Source: Hippophae tibetana (taxonomy: Eukaryota; Streptophyta; Magnoliopsida; Rosales; Elaeagnaceae). Taken from it: a stretch of DNA of 64,000 nt. Below the pieces are notes generated by a model. It was not told the origin of the DNA and searched no databases. It saw only the letters and a program-made list of their open reading frames with translations. Location: NCBI GenBank assembly GCA_037013495.1, contig CM072809.1, forward strand, positions 6,471,001 through 6,535,000, read 5' to 3'. Below, piece after piece: positions 25,687 through 39,300 of this stretch (its first letter is position 1; every line of letters starts with the position of its first letter). The translations under genes and the position numbers were made by a program.

Positions 25687-25784
25687 TCTTTATATCTTTA
25701 TGTTTTATAAGGAACCAAAAATGAACATTTATCACATTTTATAAACATATAGATTTGGTAGTAAAAATTAAAATTAATGACATG
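25687..25784 (+). repeat. 98-bp direct repeat, right copy
   Basis: It matches 21919-22016 base for base apart from about six substitutions, including the same end ACATG, after which the sequence continues TACGTGG. The two copies bracket the whole retrotransposon. Confidence 0.9.
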
Positions 25785-27175
25785 TACGTGGATCATATTA
25801 TGCCAGGATAGAAATTTTTTATTACGTACACACGTGAAAAATGAAGTCTATTTGACACTAATTAGATAGATCATTGAAATCTTTAGAAAAAATAAAAATA
25901 TTATTTAATTTTTATTTTTATAAAAAAATTAAAGAAGGATAAATTTTTATTAATATTTAAAATAAAATAATATTATTTTTCAATATTTTATTTCTTGTTA
26001 AATAAAAAGAAGATACAAATATTTTTTTATTATTATATTTTATCATAAAAATTATTAAAATATTGTATGAATATTAAAATTTATTCTTTTTTAATATATT
26101 TTATAAAATATAAGAAATTAAATAATATTTTTTATAATATGAAACAATAATTTATACAAATTAATCTTGGATTCACTTTTTTTTATTAAAAGTAAAGATA
26201 GTAAAGAAGTATATGCGATACAGGTGCATATCTTTTGAATAAGCATGTATAATAATAAATTAACATTTTTATTATGTCTTATAATGATGTATAAATGGCA
26301 TTATAAAAGTATGTGTTCAACCCTCCTTATGTATAGATGTACGCGACGTTGTGATTATATACTATTATTTTTAAAAAAAAAATTAACACCTTTACTAAAA
26401 AAAAAGTAAAATCTCATTACAACTTAATATAAAAAATAATCATTGAGAGAGAATTAAACTTTACTAAGAAACATATTTTTATGTGATTTAAAATTATCAT
26501 ACAAATCAAGATATGAACTAATTGATTGTCCTACGACAACATACCTTGAGAGGATAGCAATCTATTCATGTTCATGTACATCAAATCTAATTTGCTTGTC
26601 AAAAAGAGAGAGAGAGAAACCTGGCATATTAACTAGCGCTATATCCACCCAAATTCGTAAGAAGAAAAAAAGAAATTGATTTATGTGGCTATTGCGTGGA
26701 AAGAGGATATATAGTTGACCCTTATTATATTTAACAAATAGATAGATGAATCATATTATAAAACAGTTTATATTAAAATATTTGGTTTAAATTCAATGAT
26801 CTATAAAACACAACTTATAATTCACCGACAAATAGAAAGAAGCTAATATATACGAGACAAATGTATTAGTTTTTTTTTTTTATCATGTAACTTTAAAGAT
26901 TTAGTTTCATTTGTTATTTTTTTATATCGTTTTATTAATTATTTTATTATAAAAAAGTGATACAATCAGAATAAATAATCAAATTTTAAATTTTTTAATT
27001 TTTGTCAATTTTATAATATACCATAGATATCTCAATAACAATTAAAAAAATACTAAAAAAATAAAATAAAAAATCATTTATTTTCGTGGGATACATTTTT
27101 AAAAACAAAAAAATTAAAGTAATACTAAACTGTTATTATTAAAAAGACTAGTATTGTAACCCACTCCATATATAA
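25785..27175. other. AT-rich DNA downstream of ACS, no gene seen
   Basis: No coding block is seen. A GA run (AGAGAGAGAGA) near 26606 is the only simple repeat of note. The part just before 27176 would hold the 3' UTR of the minus-strand ACC synthase gene. Confidence 0.45.
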
Positions 27176-29608
27176 TTAAGTATTTGCTCGAACAAGTGGA
27201 GATTGAGGCATTGGTGAATGAGGAGACATAACATGAGGTGATAATGACAAAACTCCTTCTTCGAATCTCAGAGTTGATGAAAAGCTAATCCGTAAATTAT
27301 TTTGCTTGAGTTTTTTACTTTTTACTTGTTTTTGGTTTCCTCTCTTGACAAACTCTTTAATCCTCTGAAGAGCAACCTTCATAGTTTTATCATCCATATT
27401 AGCAAAACAAACTCTAAACCAACCTGGCTCAACACAATGATATGAAGAACCCGGAGACACATTAAGCATCACCTCATTAATAATCACTCTCCAAAGTTCA
27501 AATTCACTCTCAAATGTTTGATCTTTCATTAGCTTCCTTAAATCCATCCATAAAAATAGCCCAGCATTGCTCTTCAAACAAGTAATCCCCACTTGTTCTA
27601 ATCCTTGTGTGAACACATTATGCCTCTTTGCTAGTCTCTTTGAGCTCTCTTTAAGAAATATGTCTACAAACTCATTGTCTAAAAGCATTGAAGCAAGTAA
27701 GTGTTGAGTTTGTGAAGATACCAAACCAAAACTTGACATTTTTCGACCACAATTCATCACTTTGTCATTATATGAATAAACTATGCCAACTCTTAAGCCA
27801 GGAAGTCCCATATCTTTAGACAAACTATAAACAATGTGAAGGAGTTCACTTTTGTAATTTTTCATGTCTTGTATGATCTCAGAAATGCTTATAAAATTGG
27901 GGGAGTTGAAGGTAGTGGCTGCATATATTTCGTCACATACCAAGTGGATATTTTTTTCGTTAGTAAATGTTACTAAGCTTTTGAGAGTGTCTTTGTCTAA
28001 GGTTGTTCCTAATGGGTTTGATGGGTTTGTAATGATCAACCCTCTTACGTTAATCTTCTTCATTTGAGCTTTTTTATATGTTTTTTCTAACGATGCTCTT
28101 GTTATTTGAAAATTGTTTGAGCTATCACAATGCACGGGAAGTATTTTGACTCCGGTTCTCCATCCCAAATCACGATCAAATCTGTAATATTTTTAACATG
28201 AAACATTATAAATATTAATTTTTATAAATAATGGAAATTTGTTTCGAATAAGGGTTGAAGAGTTGGTAATTAATTAAATAACTCTTTAATTAGCTATTTG
28301 GTAAAAAATTAGGACTTTTAATAAAGAAATTAAATAAAAATGATTTTGGAAATTGCCCATATATATGTATCAGCATTCAGCTGTATGGACTAGTATGTAG
28401 TGGGTTTGAATTTTCAGGAGATTAATATTATTTTAGCTTGAATGGTCTGGACGAGTGCTTGAGTCAAAATGTAGAAATTAGTGGTCCACTATTACTATAT
28501 AATTAAGGTATGACCATTACTATACAATTGTGGAATATATATATTAAAGAATTTTATGGTTATGCCATCTGACTTATGTATCAAGAAGTACTTAATATAT
28601 ATTATACTTACCTAATTGACCTTAATTATTTTGTATTGGATTGGGTTCATAAATAGCTTTTCTAACACTTGGTTATATTTCTTCTAATAGTAGAACGTGA
28701 AGTTAGAATGTATTGTTAATTATTTGTGGAATATATTTTTAAATTATTTTATGTATATATTTTTAATTAAATATTTACTATTTAAAAAATATATATTAAT
28801 TTTAAATTTTATTTAATTAAAATAATAATTTTTAAAACCTCAAACCTGAATAAATAAGAAGCAGTAGTATGAAAGTATTTAGAAATAGTTGGAAAAATTA
28901 AGATTCATACGCTGAATAATAAGGAGAGGGAACTAAAAAAGCATCGCCAGGGTCAGCCAAACAGAACATAAGAAGCTCATTTGCTCCTGTTGCTCCCCCA
29001 CCCATCACTATACGGTCTGGATCAAATGTTACTCTTCCACCTCTCACTCTTGACATGAATTTAGCAATTGCCTGAAAATTTTAAAATAGTTTTTTTTTTC
29101 CATTTATACATACATTAGATGGATTCGAACACACGTGTCACTTTAGTGTTTCATTCAAAGACAAAGATAATATATGTACCATTCTGAACTCAGGAAAGCC
29201 ATGATAATCTTGAAAGATAGCAACGTTCTTGAACTCATTTACGCCTTCAGCTGTGCATATAGATGCTTCTGGATTCTTCCTAATCCAGTCTTCAATTAAG
29301 TCGAAGCATAGCTATACAATTAAAATATATATAATTAGTTGGACTTAATAACTCAAAATTAAAGTACTAGCTCGATCATAAATCAATTGATCATGGCTAA
29401 ATTAAGTAATATTAGTTATTAACCAAATTACCTGATTTTCAGCAAGACCCATTTGAATAACACCATTAGGATTGTGAATTGGGTGAAAAGGGTCTTTATC
29501 ATATGCCTTCAATCCATCAAAATAAGGTGAATTCTCACCATGTCCGTCATTAGTTGCGAGTTTTGATAGAAGAACACGTTTCTCACTACTAGTAATGGGC
29601 AATGCCAT
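27176..29608 (-). CDS. ACS: 1-aminocyclopropane-1-carboxylate synthase, type 1 (ACS)
   Basis: Four exons on the minus strand, 29608-29432, 29311-29180, 29071-28911 and 28181-27176, give 491 residues, the normal ACS length. The enzyme is cytosolic and PLP-dependent. It converts S-adenosylmethionine to ACC, the committed step of ethylene synthesis. Visible family marks are the start region [26 protein letters not shown] at the end of exon 1, NPSNPLGT (209-215), the PLP aspartate region CDEIYAA, and [14 protein letters not shown] with the PLP lysine at residue 279. The tail has LRISFSS and [15 protein letters not shown]. By family knowledge it carries CDPK and MAPK phosphorylation sites, placing it in type 1 (ACS1/2/6-like) and implying control by protein stability. 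Exon junctions are clean GT-AG and all frames agree. Which type-1 paralogue it is cannot be decided here. Confidence 0.96.
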
Positions 29609-29692
29609 TTTTCTAATATAAAAAAACAGAGATAATATTAGCAATTAATGTAGTTATGAGTTATGAGACATACAGAGAAACTATAAGTCGTG

Positions 29693-29700
29693 TATTTATA
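29693..29700 (-). promoter_or_regulatory. TATA box of the ACS gene
   Basis: TATAAATA on the minus strand lies about 85 bases upstream of the start codon, which would put transcription start near 29665 and give a leader of roughly 55 bases. Further upstream, at about 29919-29924, an ACGCGG word fits the CGCG-type calmodulin-binding CAMTA site consensus, but this is only a motif match. Confidence 0.6.
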
Positions 29701-29702
29701 GG

Positions 29703-30658
29703 GAAATAAAGGAGAGTTTTTATAAATGCATTTGAAACAAATAAAAGATGCGAAAGAAAAGTCTGTTTCAAAGTTCAAATGTTTGGAAAAACCAACTCCT
29801 AAAAAAGAAATCAATCAACTTAAAAGTTTTTTTTTTAAATTATTGGTGAGCTCATCAATTTAGCGTCCTTGATTGCGTGTTATGCATGAAATCTGGGGTA
29901 CAATCAGCGTAATTAACCACGCGGGGATGAGAAACCATTGTGTTGTTCTTCTTTGTTTGTGGTCCCGGCCCGACCAACTTTTCATCTTTCCATTACTATT
30001 GTAATTTCGAAAAACATTTCTTTTCTTCTTCTTTTAATTTCCTGTTTTTAAAACGTGCATATTACGTTACGGTAAAAAAAATTCATTAATTTTAAAATGA
30101 TGATATTTTTAATTTTTGGTATGTTTTAAGACGGACGAAATATTATATTCTTTGTAGGTTTAAAAATTGATCCAAAAAATTAAAAATTTGGGTAGTTTTA
30201 AATCGATTCAAAACATGTACCAATTTTATAAATAAGTAATTATCTATCGAGGGATAAAGAAAATATAGTGGTTGAAAAAATAATTCCACTAATTAAAATA
30301 AATAAATAAATAAAACATGTTTTCATAGCTGCATAAAACCCTATCAAACATGTTTAAAAAATGTTACATCGTTCTTATAACTCGATATTAAAGTTAGTTT
30401 ATACTTTATACTGCATATGAAGCGACACCTCTAATATTTGATGGTGAAACTGCCGTTACCAATTCAAGCTGCTTTTTCAGACCAATTATCTAAATCCTAC
30501 ACAACATTGTCTGAAGATGTAACAACGATAACAATTAGAGAGTATTTATGTCACTAATAACAATGTCCGAAGATTTGAAATTTTAAATGTTAGGTGACAC
30601 ATTAGTTAAGAATAAGTTAATAGTACATTTTATAAGTCTGATCAATCTTCTAATTCAA
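29703..30658. other. ACS upstream region, no gene seen
   Basis: The 29750-30010 part is less AT-rich and probably includes the ACS promoter. From 30060 on the sequence becomes AT-rich without recognisable genes. Confidence 0.45.
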
Positions 30659-31130
30659 CTTAAAAACTCAGGCCTAATTCTTAACTTAAAAATTAATTTA
30701 TGAGTTATAAGATTGACTAGAGTTATAAGCATCACTGTTGCTTTACTCTTGATTAATGTAGAACTTAACATCCCTCATCTATATCGGTTAGAGTCCGGAT
30801 TTAAGATACAATTTGTATTTATAGCACAATGACCGATGAGGGGTGAAGAAACCAAGAGTGTAGCTTTGATACCAACTTAAAAACTCAAGTCTAATTCTGA
30901 CCCAAAAACAACTTGTGAGTTAAATAGTTGTCCATACTTATAAGCAATACTACTGTCTTACTCTTAACCAATGTGAGACTTAACATCCTCCCTCTACATC
31001 GGTTAGAGTCTGGATTTATGACACAAAGATCGATGAGAGTGAAGAAACAAAGAGCATAACTTTGATATCAACTTTAAAACTCAGTGCTAACTCTGAACTC
31101 AAAAGTAAACTTATCAGTTAAAACACTCTT
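30659..31130 (-). mobile_element. Tandem TRIM-like array (short LTR retroelement)
   Basis: Read on the minus strand, a ~110-bp LTR starting TGTTAAGT (30985 down to 30876) is followed at once by TTGGTATCAAAGC (30875-30863), a tRNA-Met type primer-binding site. Next come a ~90-bp internal part with CTCATCGGTC and CGGACTCTAACCGAT, and a second LTR starting TGTTAAGTTC at 30770 and ending about 30659. Upstream of the first LTR there is another internal part with a diverged primer site (TTGATATCAAAGT, about 31069-31057) and the end of a third, truncated LTR. The order is LTR-internal-LTR-internal-LTR. There is no coding capacity. No target duplication could be assigned. Confidence 0.75.
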
Positions 31131-34044
31131 AATAATTATAAATAGTACTAACATGAAACAATCATAATATACATGTCACTAACAATGTTTAAAAACATGA
31201 CAGGAACATGCACCATAACTCATATTCTAAGAGCTAAGAAACAGCCCTGCTGGTGCTAATAAAACTTTTCCCCTGTACTGATTAAGCTGCAAGAAAAGAA
31301 AACAACTCACACAAATAAATTTAAGTTAAATAGCTGGGAGAACAATAGCTTTGAAATCAGAACTCAGGCTATCGGTATTGGTTAAGACATAATAAGGAAT
31401 GAACAGTAGAGATAAAGAAGATAAACACACGTCTCCTATTGTCTTGTATGGCGTAACTAAAACGTGCAAAGTAGCAATGCAATGAGCTTTATATTTGTAT
31501 ACAATTTTGTATTAAAAGCTCACAATTATACAATTCAATAATCAACAAGTATATTCCTGAGTCCTGATATTAATGTTTCAAAGAATTCAATGATTTTAAA
31601 TAATTTTTTACTTTTTAAAAAACCTTAAACTAACAATTAAATAAAAAAAATTAAACAAAAATAAAATCAAGACAATTGTAAAATTATTTAAGGATTATAG
31701 AAGGTTTAGTTAATTAGTCATCCTGTTTTTTTTTTTAAGATATAGGTGAATTAAGATAAATGAACATATAAACTTGGATTTTTATTTTTTTAATAAAAAA
31801 ACTCAGATCAATAATTTTTTTTTTTATGAAAATCTACCTTTATCATTACACGTGAGACCTAAACACATTTTATAAGTAGTACCAATGATACCTAAAGTGA
31901 ATGCTTTATTTTATTAACATGTTCCCGTTGATATGAGAAGTTATTTATAGGTTATGTGTGCTGGATTACTGACGCATGCCACCTAGTTAATAAATAAATT
32001 TTGTTATTCTATAAGAGTTGTACCTTGAAGGTTTAATGCGGATAATATAAATTATAATTATTTATACAAATCTATTTTTTTTAAATAAAAGTAATAATAA
32101 AGGATAAGTAGAGATGGTTATCGTATATTGTGATTAATTAAAATGAAATGTATATTAATATTATTTATATATATATATAATTAAATAATTAAATTAAATT
32201 TTATTTATTTTTATTTTTATTTTTATTAGAAAAATGTGTTAAATAATTAAAAAATTAACGTAAACATTTTAAATAATATAATAGAGTATGAAATATGTTA
32301 AGATTTAATTTTTTAAAGTAAAATATATTTTTAAATAAATTTTAAAAACAATAAATATGATTAAATTATGAAAAAAAAACTATTAATTATTCATAAATCA
32401 TAAGTATTATCTAAATATATCTAAAATTAATATAAAATAATTACAATTGTTAACAAAAATGTCTAACATGCACATTCATACTTGCATGGATAGCATATTA
32501 ATTAGGTGATAAATTTAAGGTTAATTTATCGTTGATAAACCAAAAGAATATTTTTAATAGAAAGCATATAATTGAACCAACAAAACCGTGTCATATTATC
32601 ACGGCTTCAGAGAGAGAGTTTTCCTTTACACAAAAACGTCAAACTCAACCAATTTGATTGTCATAACTATACGTATCACGCACGATTTAGCAACCAAAAA
32701 TTCCTCCTCTTCTTATATGATGAAACCTTGTTGGAAATTACGTAGAAGTTTAACTGCAACCTTGTAGGTATGGATTGATAAAGAAGATCCTATACTACCA
32801 TTAAATTGCTAGAAACTTGTGTCGAAAGTTTTGACTTTAATTTTTCCTTGAAGTATAAGGAAAAAAATAGATATAGATTACATGAGAAAAAGTACACATA
32901 ATATGAGAAATTATTTATTAATGATATAGTAGGTAATATGGATAATCGTTTAATAAAAAATATTTATTTTTTATCAATTTAAATTTGATTTTATTCGAAA
33001 TATTTCAAAGATTTTAAATCTCAATCTAATATAATAATATAACTAATTCAAATTCAAATACACCAAATAGGCTCATATTAATATTAAAATTTATTTATAA
33101 ATTATTATCATATATAAAATATGACATATACAAATTTAAATATAAATATTTATATTCATAACTAAAAAAATAAAAAATATATTTGTACAATTATTAAATT
33201 ATTATAAATATTTATATTTATTTTTTAAACTAAAATAACAATCTAATATAACTATGTTATGTATAATATTTAAATATAACATAATATAAAATAAAATATG
33301 TATTTATTTATTTATAATTTAATAATAATTCGGTTTGTATCAGATACCGCAGATTATAAACCTTATCAATTCAATTTGTTCCGAATCCAAACGAATTGTA
33401 TAATTTTCAATCCGAATATGATCCGACTGTATAATTAATCGATTCAATCTGATCTGAATTCGACGGATTAAATTGATTTTTTCAATGTAAATAAATTAAT
33501 TGAATTATTTATTCACCCTTAATAGATGATATGTAATAGTATAAATCAAAAAAATATAACATCAATATATTTAATTTTTTTGAGTCATATAAATGTTTAA
33601 TGTTTTATTAAGAAAGCAAACAGTGGATATTTTAATTACTTTTAAATTAATAAATTATATAAAAAAATTATTCATTTAAATATTTCAGATCAATAAAATT
33701 TAAAATTAATTTAATTTTTTTAAAAAAAGATAAAAAAATAGAGAAAGAAAGAAATTTCATTTATTAGGAATATACTCTCAAAAAATTTGCTAATTTTTTT
33801 TAATGAATATATTACTTATATATTCGTAAATGTAACTTAAACCCAAACTCTTTATATACCCAAATAATTGACTCACGGTTTAACTCCAGTCTTACTAGAT
33901 ACGCTAAACATTTTGAATTATCAAACTTAAGGTTTGATTCGGTGAAAACGTGCTCAAGTTGTTGAATCAAAAGCGGAAAAAAAGTTGTAATTCTCCGTGG
34001 AAGAATGTTTTCGACTTCAACCACATTGAAACAAACGCATTTGA

Positions 34045-34092
<48 letters not shown>

Positions 34093-36390
34093 GAAATCCA
34101 ATGAAAGAAAAATTAGAAGAATCAATTGTATGATTTTTTTCTTCATATTATTCATATTTGTAATTATATTTTTCAATTCAAATTCATATAAATTTTAATA
34201 TTGTTAGAAATACTACAAATATATTAAAATAAAATTAATTTAAAGAATTTAACAGTAATTAAAAATAATTAATATGGTGTGAAGTTTTTATAAAATGTAG
34301 TTCGTATTGTCATCATTACCAAAAAGAGACAGATTTTATTCGACTAAATTTTGCAAACGTGCCATTGTTTCCTTTCTGCTCAACATTTTGGCTCCTTTAT
34401 GTGGGTTGTTTACGCAAAGACGTTTGACATTGTTAAATAATTTTTTTACCATATTTAATTTTACACGTGGTTAGAAAATAGTAATATAATATCAATTAAT
34501 AATATTGATATTATTCATAATATTATTTATTATATTTATTTTTATTTAATTTTATCAGTTATATATTTATTAATTTAAATATTTTAATTACTTATTTTAT
34601 AAATATTATATTTATTAGTAAAAATAAATATAAAATAAATTTGTACATATATATATATACTAAATAATATAACTAATTTAAAAAAACAGTAAATGATGTT
34701 TTGATATTTTTGAAACTTTATTAAAGTTTTTATAATTTTATTTTGGTATAATGTTCATGAATTATTTTCAATATTTTTATCGAAAACGATAATACCTTTA
34801 ACACTTCATAAAATTTAATTTTCGATAATACCTCAACATTTTGTTCTTTTTACGTGGGTTGATGAATCATTCGACTTGGATTTATGCACGGATATGAAAA
34901 TATGTTTAAGAAGGACAATAATATTTTGATAATATTTGTTAATATAATTGGTAAATAAAATACGTATATTAATAAAATCAATAGAATATCAAATAATAAT
35001 ATTGATATTATTAATGATTAACTTTATTTATTTTTAAAATTAATTTATTATTAAAAAAAATATTTAAATTTATTAATTTGAATAATTATTTTAAATATTT
35101 TGACTATTTTTTTTATAATTTTTTTTATTTATTAGTTAAAATAAATATGAAATATATTTATATGTATTAAATAAGACACTAAATTTAATAAATAAATAAT
35201 TGATTATTTTGATATTTTAAAAAATTTATTAAAAAAATTATAATATTATTTATCTATAATTTTCATAAGTTTTTTTTTTCAATTTTTATGACAAAATTGA
35301 TAATATATTTAACATATTTATAAATTTTAATTTTAAATAATTTAAACATTATTTAATATTTAAATATTTGGATCTACTTTGAAATGTATATTTGGATTTA
35401 TGTTTATAATGGAATAAATAGACATTAATATTGGGTGTGATATCGATAATTCATATATCATAATATAAACTTATTAACGTTTTGATAAAAAATAAATATA
35501 AGATTAAAATATTTTTTTCCCCCTAAATCTTTTGAATGGACATGCATGCATGGTTCAAAAGTTGTAAATAATAATAAAAAACTTTGAAAATTCAAGAATA
35601 TCTACCTATCTTTCAAAGTTCCCCTCAAATAAAGAAAACATTTTTCTAATTATGTGTTAACTATGGGCTTGCCAAGTCCTGACAACAGATTAAAGATGTT
35701 ACAAAATCTCAATTATTCTAGTATTAGCTCAAATATTAGTATATACCTTATTTAGTTTTTATATAAGATTAGTTAATTAACAGATAGTTTTTATTTAAGA
35801 ATAAATATATACCAAACTTATACAAATTTAAGGTAGATTAGCTAAAGCATAAAGGTATGTATGGGCAAACTTTTTTTAGCATTTTAAGGACAATTAATGT
35901 AGATTTTGAATTTTTTTTCTTCTTCAATGTAATCCTACCTGGATGAAAATATTCATGACTTAAAAAAAATTGTTCATAAATTTAATATCCTTTTAAGTTA
36001 TTATAAAATTTTTTAAAAAAATCATTGAATAATATCATTAATATTTTTATAAAATTAACTTAAAGGATGATTTGTGAATCTCTTATTTATAGGTTGACGA
36101 ATTAAATAATTAGCAATAGGGTTAGATTGAAATCACTTATCTTTTTAATCGTAAGTGATTTTAAATTTCTTTTAAAAATATTTGACAATATTTATAAAAA
36201 GTAACTTTAAAATTTTGAAAAAATACTATTTTTATTTTTAAGATAAATAATATTATACTTACTTTTAAAAGAAATAATTTAAAATAATTAAAATTAAAAT
36301 TTAAAACCACTTTCAATATTTTATTATTATAATTATTTTTAATCAAACTATTTCAATTTAAAACCACGTATAAAATCCATAATACTACTT
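31131..36390. other. Long AT-rich intergenic stretch, no gene supported
   Basis: A less AT-rich patch at 31180-31480 contains a possible 3' splice site and a 19-codon terminal exon on the minus strand (31286-31227), too short to call. Another at 32590-32830 has no resemblance I recognise. An AAT trinucleotide array lies at about 34048-34091. From 34440 to 35520 the sequence is almost pure A/T with poly-T and poly-A tracts. Confidence 0.45.
34048..34091. repeat. (AAT)n microsatellite
   Basis: About fourteen uninterrupted AAT/ATA units. The poly-isoleucine open frames on both strands here are products of this array. Confidence 0.92.
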
Positions 36391-39300
36391 ATAAAGTACT
36401 TGAAGGGTTTACAGCTTTGGAAGTCAAAGAGATCCCAACGATTTCCAGGGAAGGTGGCTGTGGACTTCAACGGTCAAATTCTCTCTCTCTGTTATGAAAA
36501 CACTGGTCAAATTCTTTTATATATATATGGGATTGGGATTGGGATTCACTTAGACCGCCTTTCAGGTCATATTCCATTATCGTCGATTTTTTTAACCTGT
36601 AATTGGTAAAGTGGGAACATATTTTCTAATCAATTTTATTTTAAAATTTTGTTTGGAAATTTTTTTCATAAATGTACGAGTGACACCATTTTATAAGTTT
36701 AAGTTACATTAAAATAGTAAAATATATACACTCAGAGCACTATGAATGTAAAATTAGTTATGGTTTGAATTTTGAATGAGAAGTTTTAATAATAATTATC
36801 TCTTAATTTAATTTTGAATTCAAATTTGATATATTTTAAATGAATAGTCATAAATATTAGGATTAAAGTAAAAATAGTATCAAAATATATATTATTTATG
36901 ATTTAAGATAATATTACAATATTTGTCATTGAATTAAGTTTATTTTTTGAACAACACTTTTCAAAATATATCTTATTTAATAATTAATTCAATTTTTAAT
37001 TTTAAAATTAAGTTAAAACTTAGATCATGATTATGATTAGTCATATAACTCTTCCATAAGATCATTTTTTAGGCTTAAATAGTAAATCAACTTTTAAATA
37101 AAGTTAATTAAGTTTTATTTTTTAAACTATTAACTTCTTAAAGGACAAAATTGAAATTCTTTTTAAAAAAAATATTATTTCTCTCTCTCATCTCAATTTA
37201 TTCCTCTCCTAAAAATAAAAATTTCCATCTCTCATCTTGTTCTTCATTTGTCATTTTAGTTTCTCTTATCTCATTATATTTGTGCACATTTAATTCATTT
37301 ATATATTATGAGAGATAAAACTAAAAAAAATTTAACAAAGAGGAATAGAGAAATTTATATGTGAGAAACAGAACTACAAAATAAAACTTGTTACAAAAGG
37401 AGTCCAAATTATAATGGTTTTCAATTTGTGTTTTTTTATATTTAAAATTAATTTTTTATTTTCTAATTCATTTCGATGAAAAAAACAAAAAAGAACAAAA
37501 AACTTATTTGTTAAAAATGGTTGTTATATATATTTTTTCAATTCCTTTCAAATCACAACCAATTAAAGTTAACAAATGGAGGAGAAAATATACTTAATAC
37601 TATTTTTAAAACTTTTTTTTATAAAGTTTCAAAAACCATAAAATTGTGTGTAAAAATAAAAATATGCATTTTAATTAATAAACATATATTTTAATCTTAA
37701 TTATAAATAACATATATAACAATTTCCAATTTCACAAAATATGTATAAGATTATTCACGTGTCCAATTGCCAAACCCATTATAATTCTTTCCTCCTCTTG
37801 GGATATGGGCCACCAAGCAAGGATAATGGGCGAATAGATATCGACAACCCCATGCACACAGGCCACTAATTCTTTGTGGGTCTCATTATATGCTAATGCT
37901 ATTTGAGCCTTACTTTTGCAACTGAAAAGCTTCTAGCTTCTTTTACTTTGCCTTACCTCCTAACCAGATAGAAACACTACATATTACATAATCGAACCAA
38001 CCAAATGGAGATTGAACCCAATCCCATCATTCTCGTTGGTATTAGAAGGGTGGACCGGCTACAAGTGAAAGTTCATGGATCTCAAAACTCAAAACACATC
38101 CACCTAGAGGGTTTTTTTTCCTTGTCTTTTCTCTGAAAATGAATTGCTCCACAGCTCTCAATCAGTCTCTCTTTTTAGTTTAACTCTAAGTACCCATTTT
38201 GGATATGGAATATGGAATGGAGAATTGAACTTCTAATGTTAATTAAAGACTTACTAACTAGACTATCAACGAGTGGATAAAAAACGTTAATAATATACCA
38301 AAAATTAATTAATTATTACTTAATTGTTCTTTCAACACCACTGGCAAAAAAATATTTAAATTAAGATTTAAAGTCAATTTTTTAAAAAATCAATTTATGA
38401 TAAATTTTAAATCGATTCATTGAAAAACTGAGTTAAAACACATAAGATGTTGCGTTTGTTGATATGTAAAACCGATGATACACATACGACGTAAATGATC
38501 TAGTTATTCTAAATTGCTCACTTGGTTTTCTTTATAATAAATACATGTTTTGTTAAATTGATCCATTGTTTGATATGTCTAATACAAAATACAAAGCGCA
38601 ATAAAAAAATTACTAAATATATAAAATTATAATTAGTCATCTTTCTAATAACTTAGTTTCTAAAAAAATTTGATTTAAAAAAAAATTTAAAGTGTTATCA
38701 AACTGATAAATTTTGTGTTAAAGTCTCGATAATTTAAATTATTGAATTATAAGTTTTTAATTTGTATGGATTATAGAGTATAACATTTTGTAATAAATAT
38801 TAGTAGTGTTAAGTGTATAAAAGTATAATTGATTATTTTTTTAATATTTTAAACTTTTGAATGTATTATCGAGAAGTATTAAAAAAAAATATAAAATTAT
38901 AACTTTGAAGTTTTATTTTGTTTTTTTCCTCTCTCTCTCCTCAATTACAATTATAAGAGCATAATAGAGTTTTTTGCTCTTTATTATTTTATTTTTATTT
39001 TTATCTATAGACTAGTAGTTGTTGTCACGTCGACAAATTTTCGGTTGCTTGCTCTTCGGGAACCATGACCTAGCCTTTAAAAAAATAAAACCTTTTCCAT
39101 CATCCCCTGCATTTCTTTTATTTTTATTTTTTATGGATGACTCAGAACTAATTAACCTGAACCAACATTTATAGGACTAATACAGAATTCCTTTAAAATA
39201 TGCAAAAAATGGGAAGGGAATATAAAAGCTTCAACCTTAATGACCCTACAAGGCTTCAAGCCTGCAACTTTCATGCTTGAACGGCCAAGCCTTATGCCAC

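Noticed and set aside
31227..31286. Possible 19-residue terminal exon on the minus strand after TTTTCTTGCAG, with LNQYRGKVLL
   Set aside because: The splice site is good and the first ten residues vaguely recall glutathione peroxidases, but it is too short and no upstream exon was found.
33950..34198. Poly-isoleucine open frames on both strands
   Set aside because: Translation of the AAT microsatellite.
36119..36372. Possible hAT-type MITE with TAAGTGATTTTAAATT-like ends
   Set aside because: The inverted resemblance is weak and mostly A/T; no 8-bp target duplication was found.
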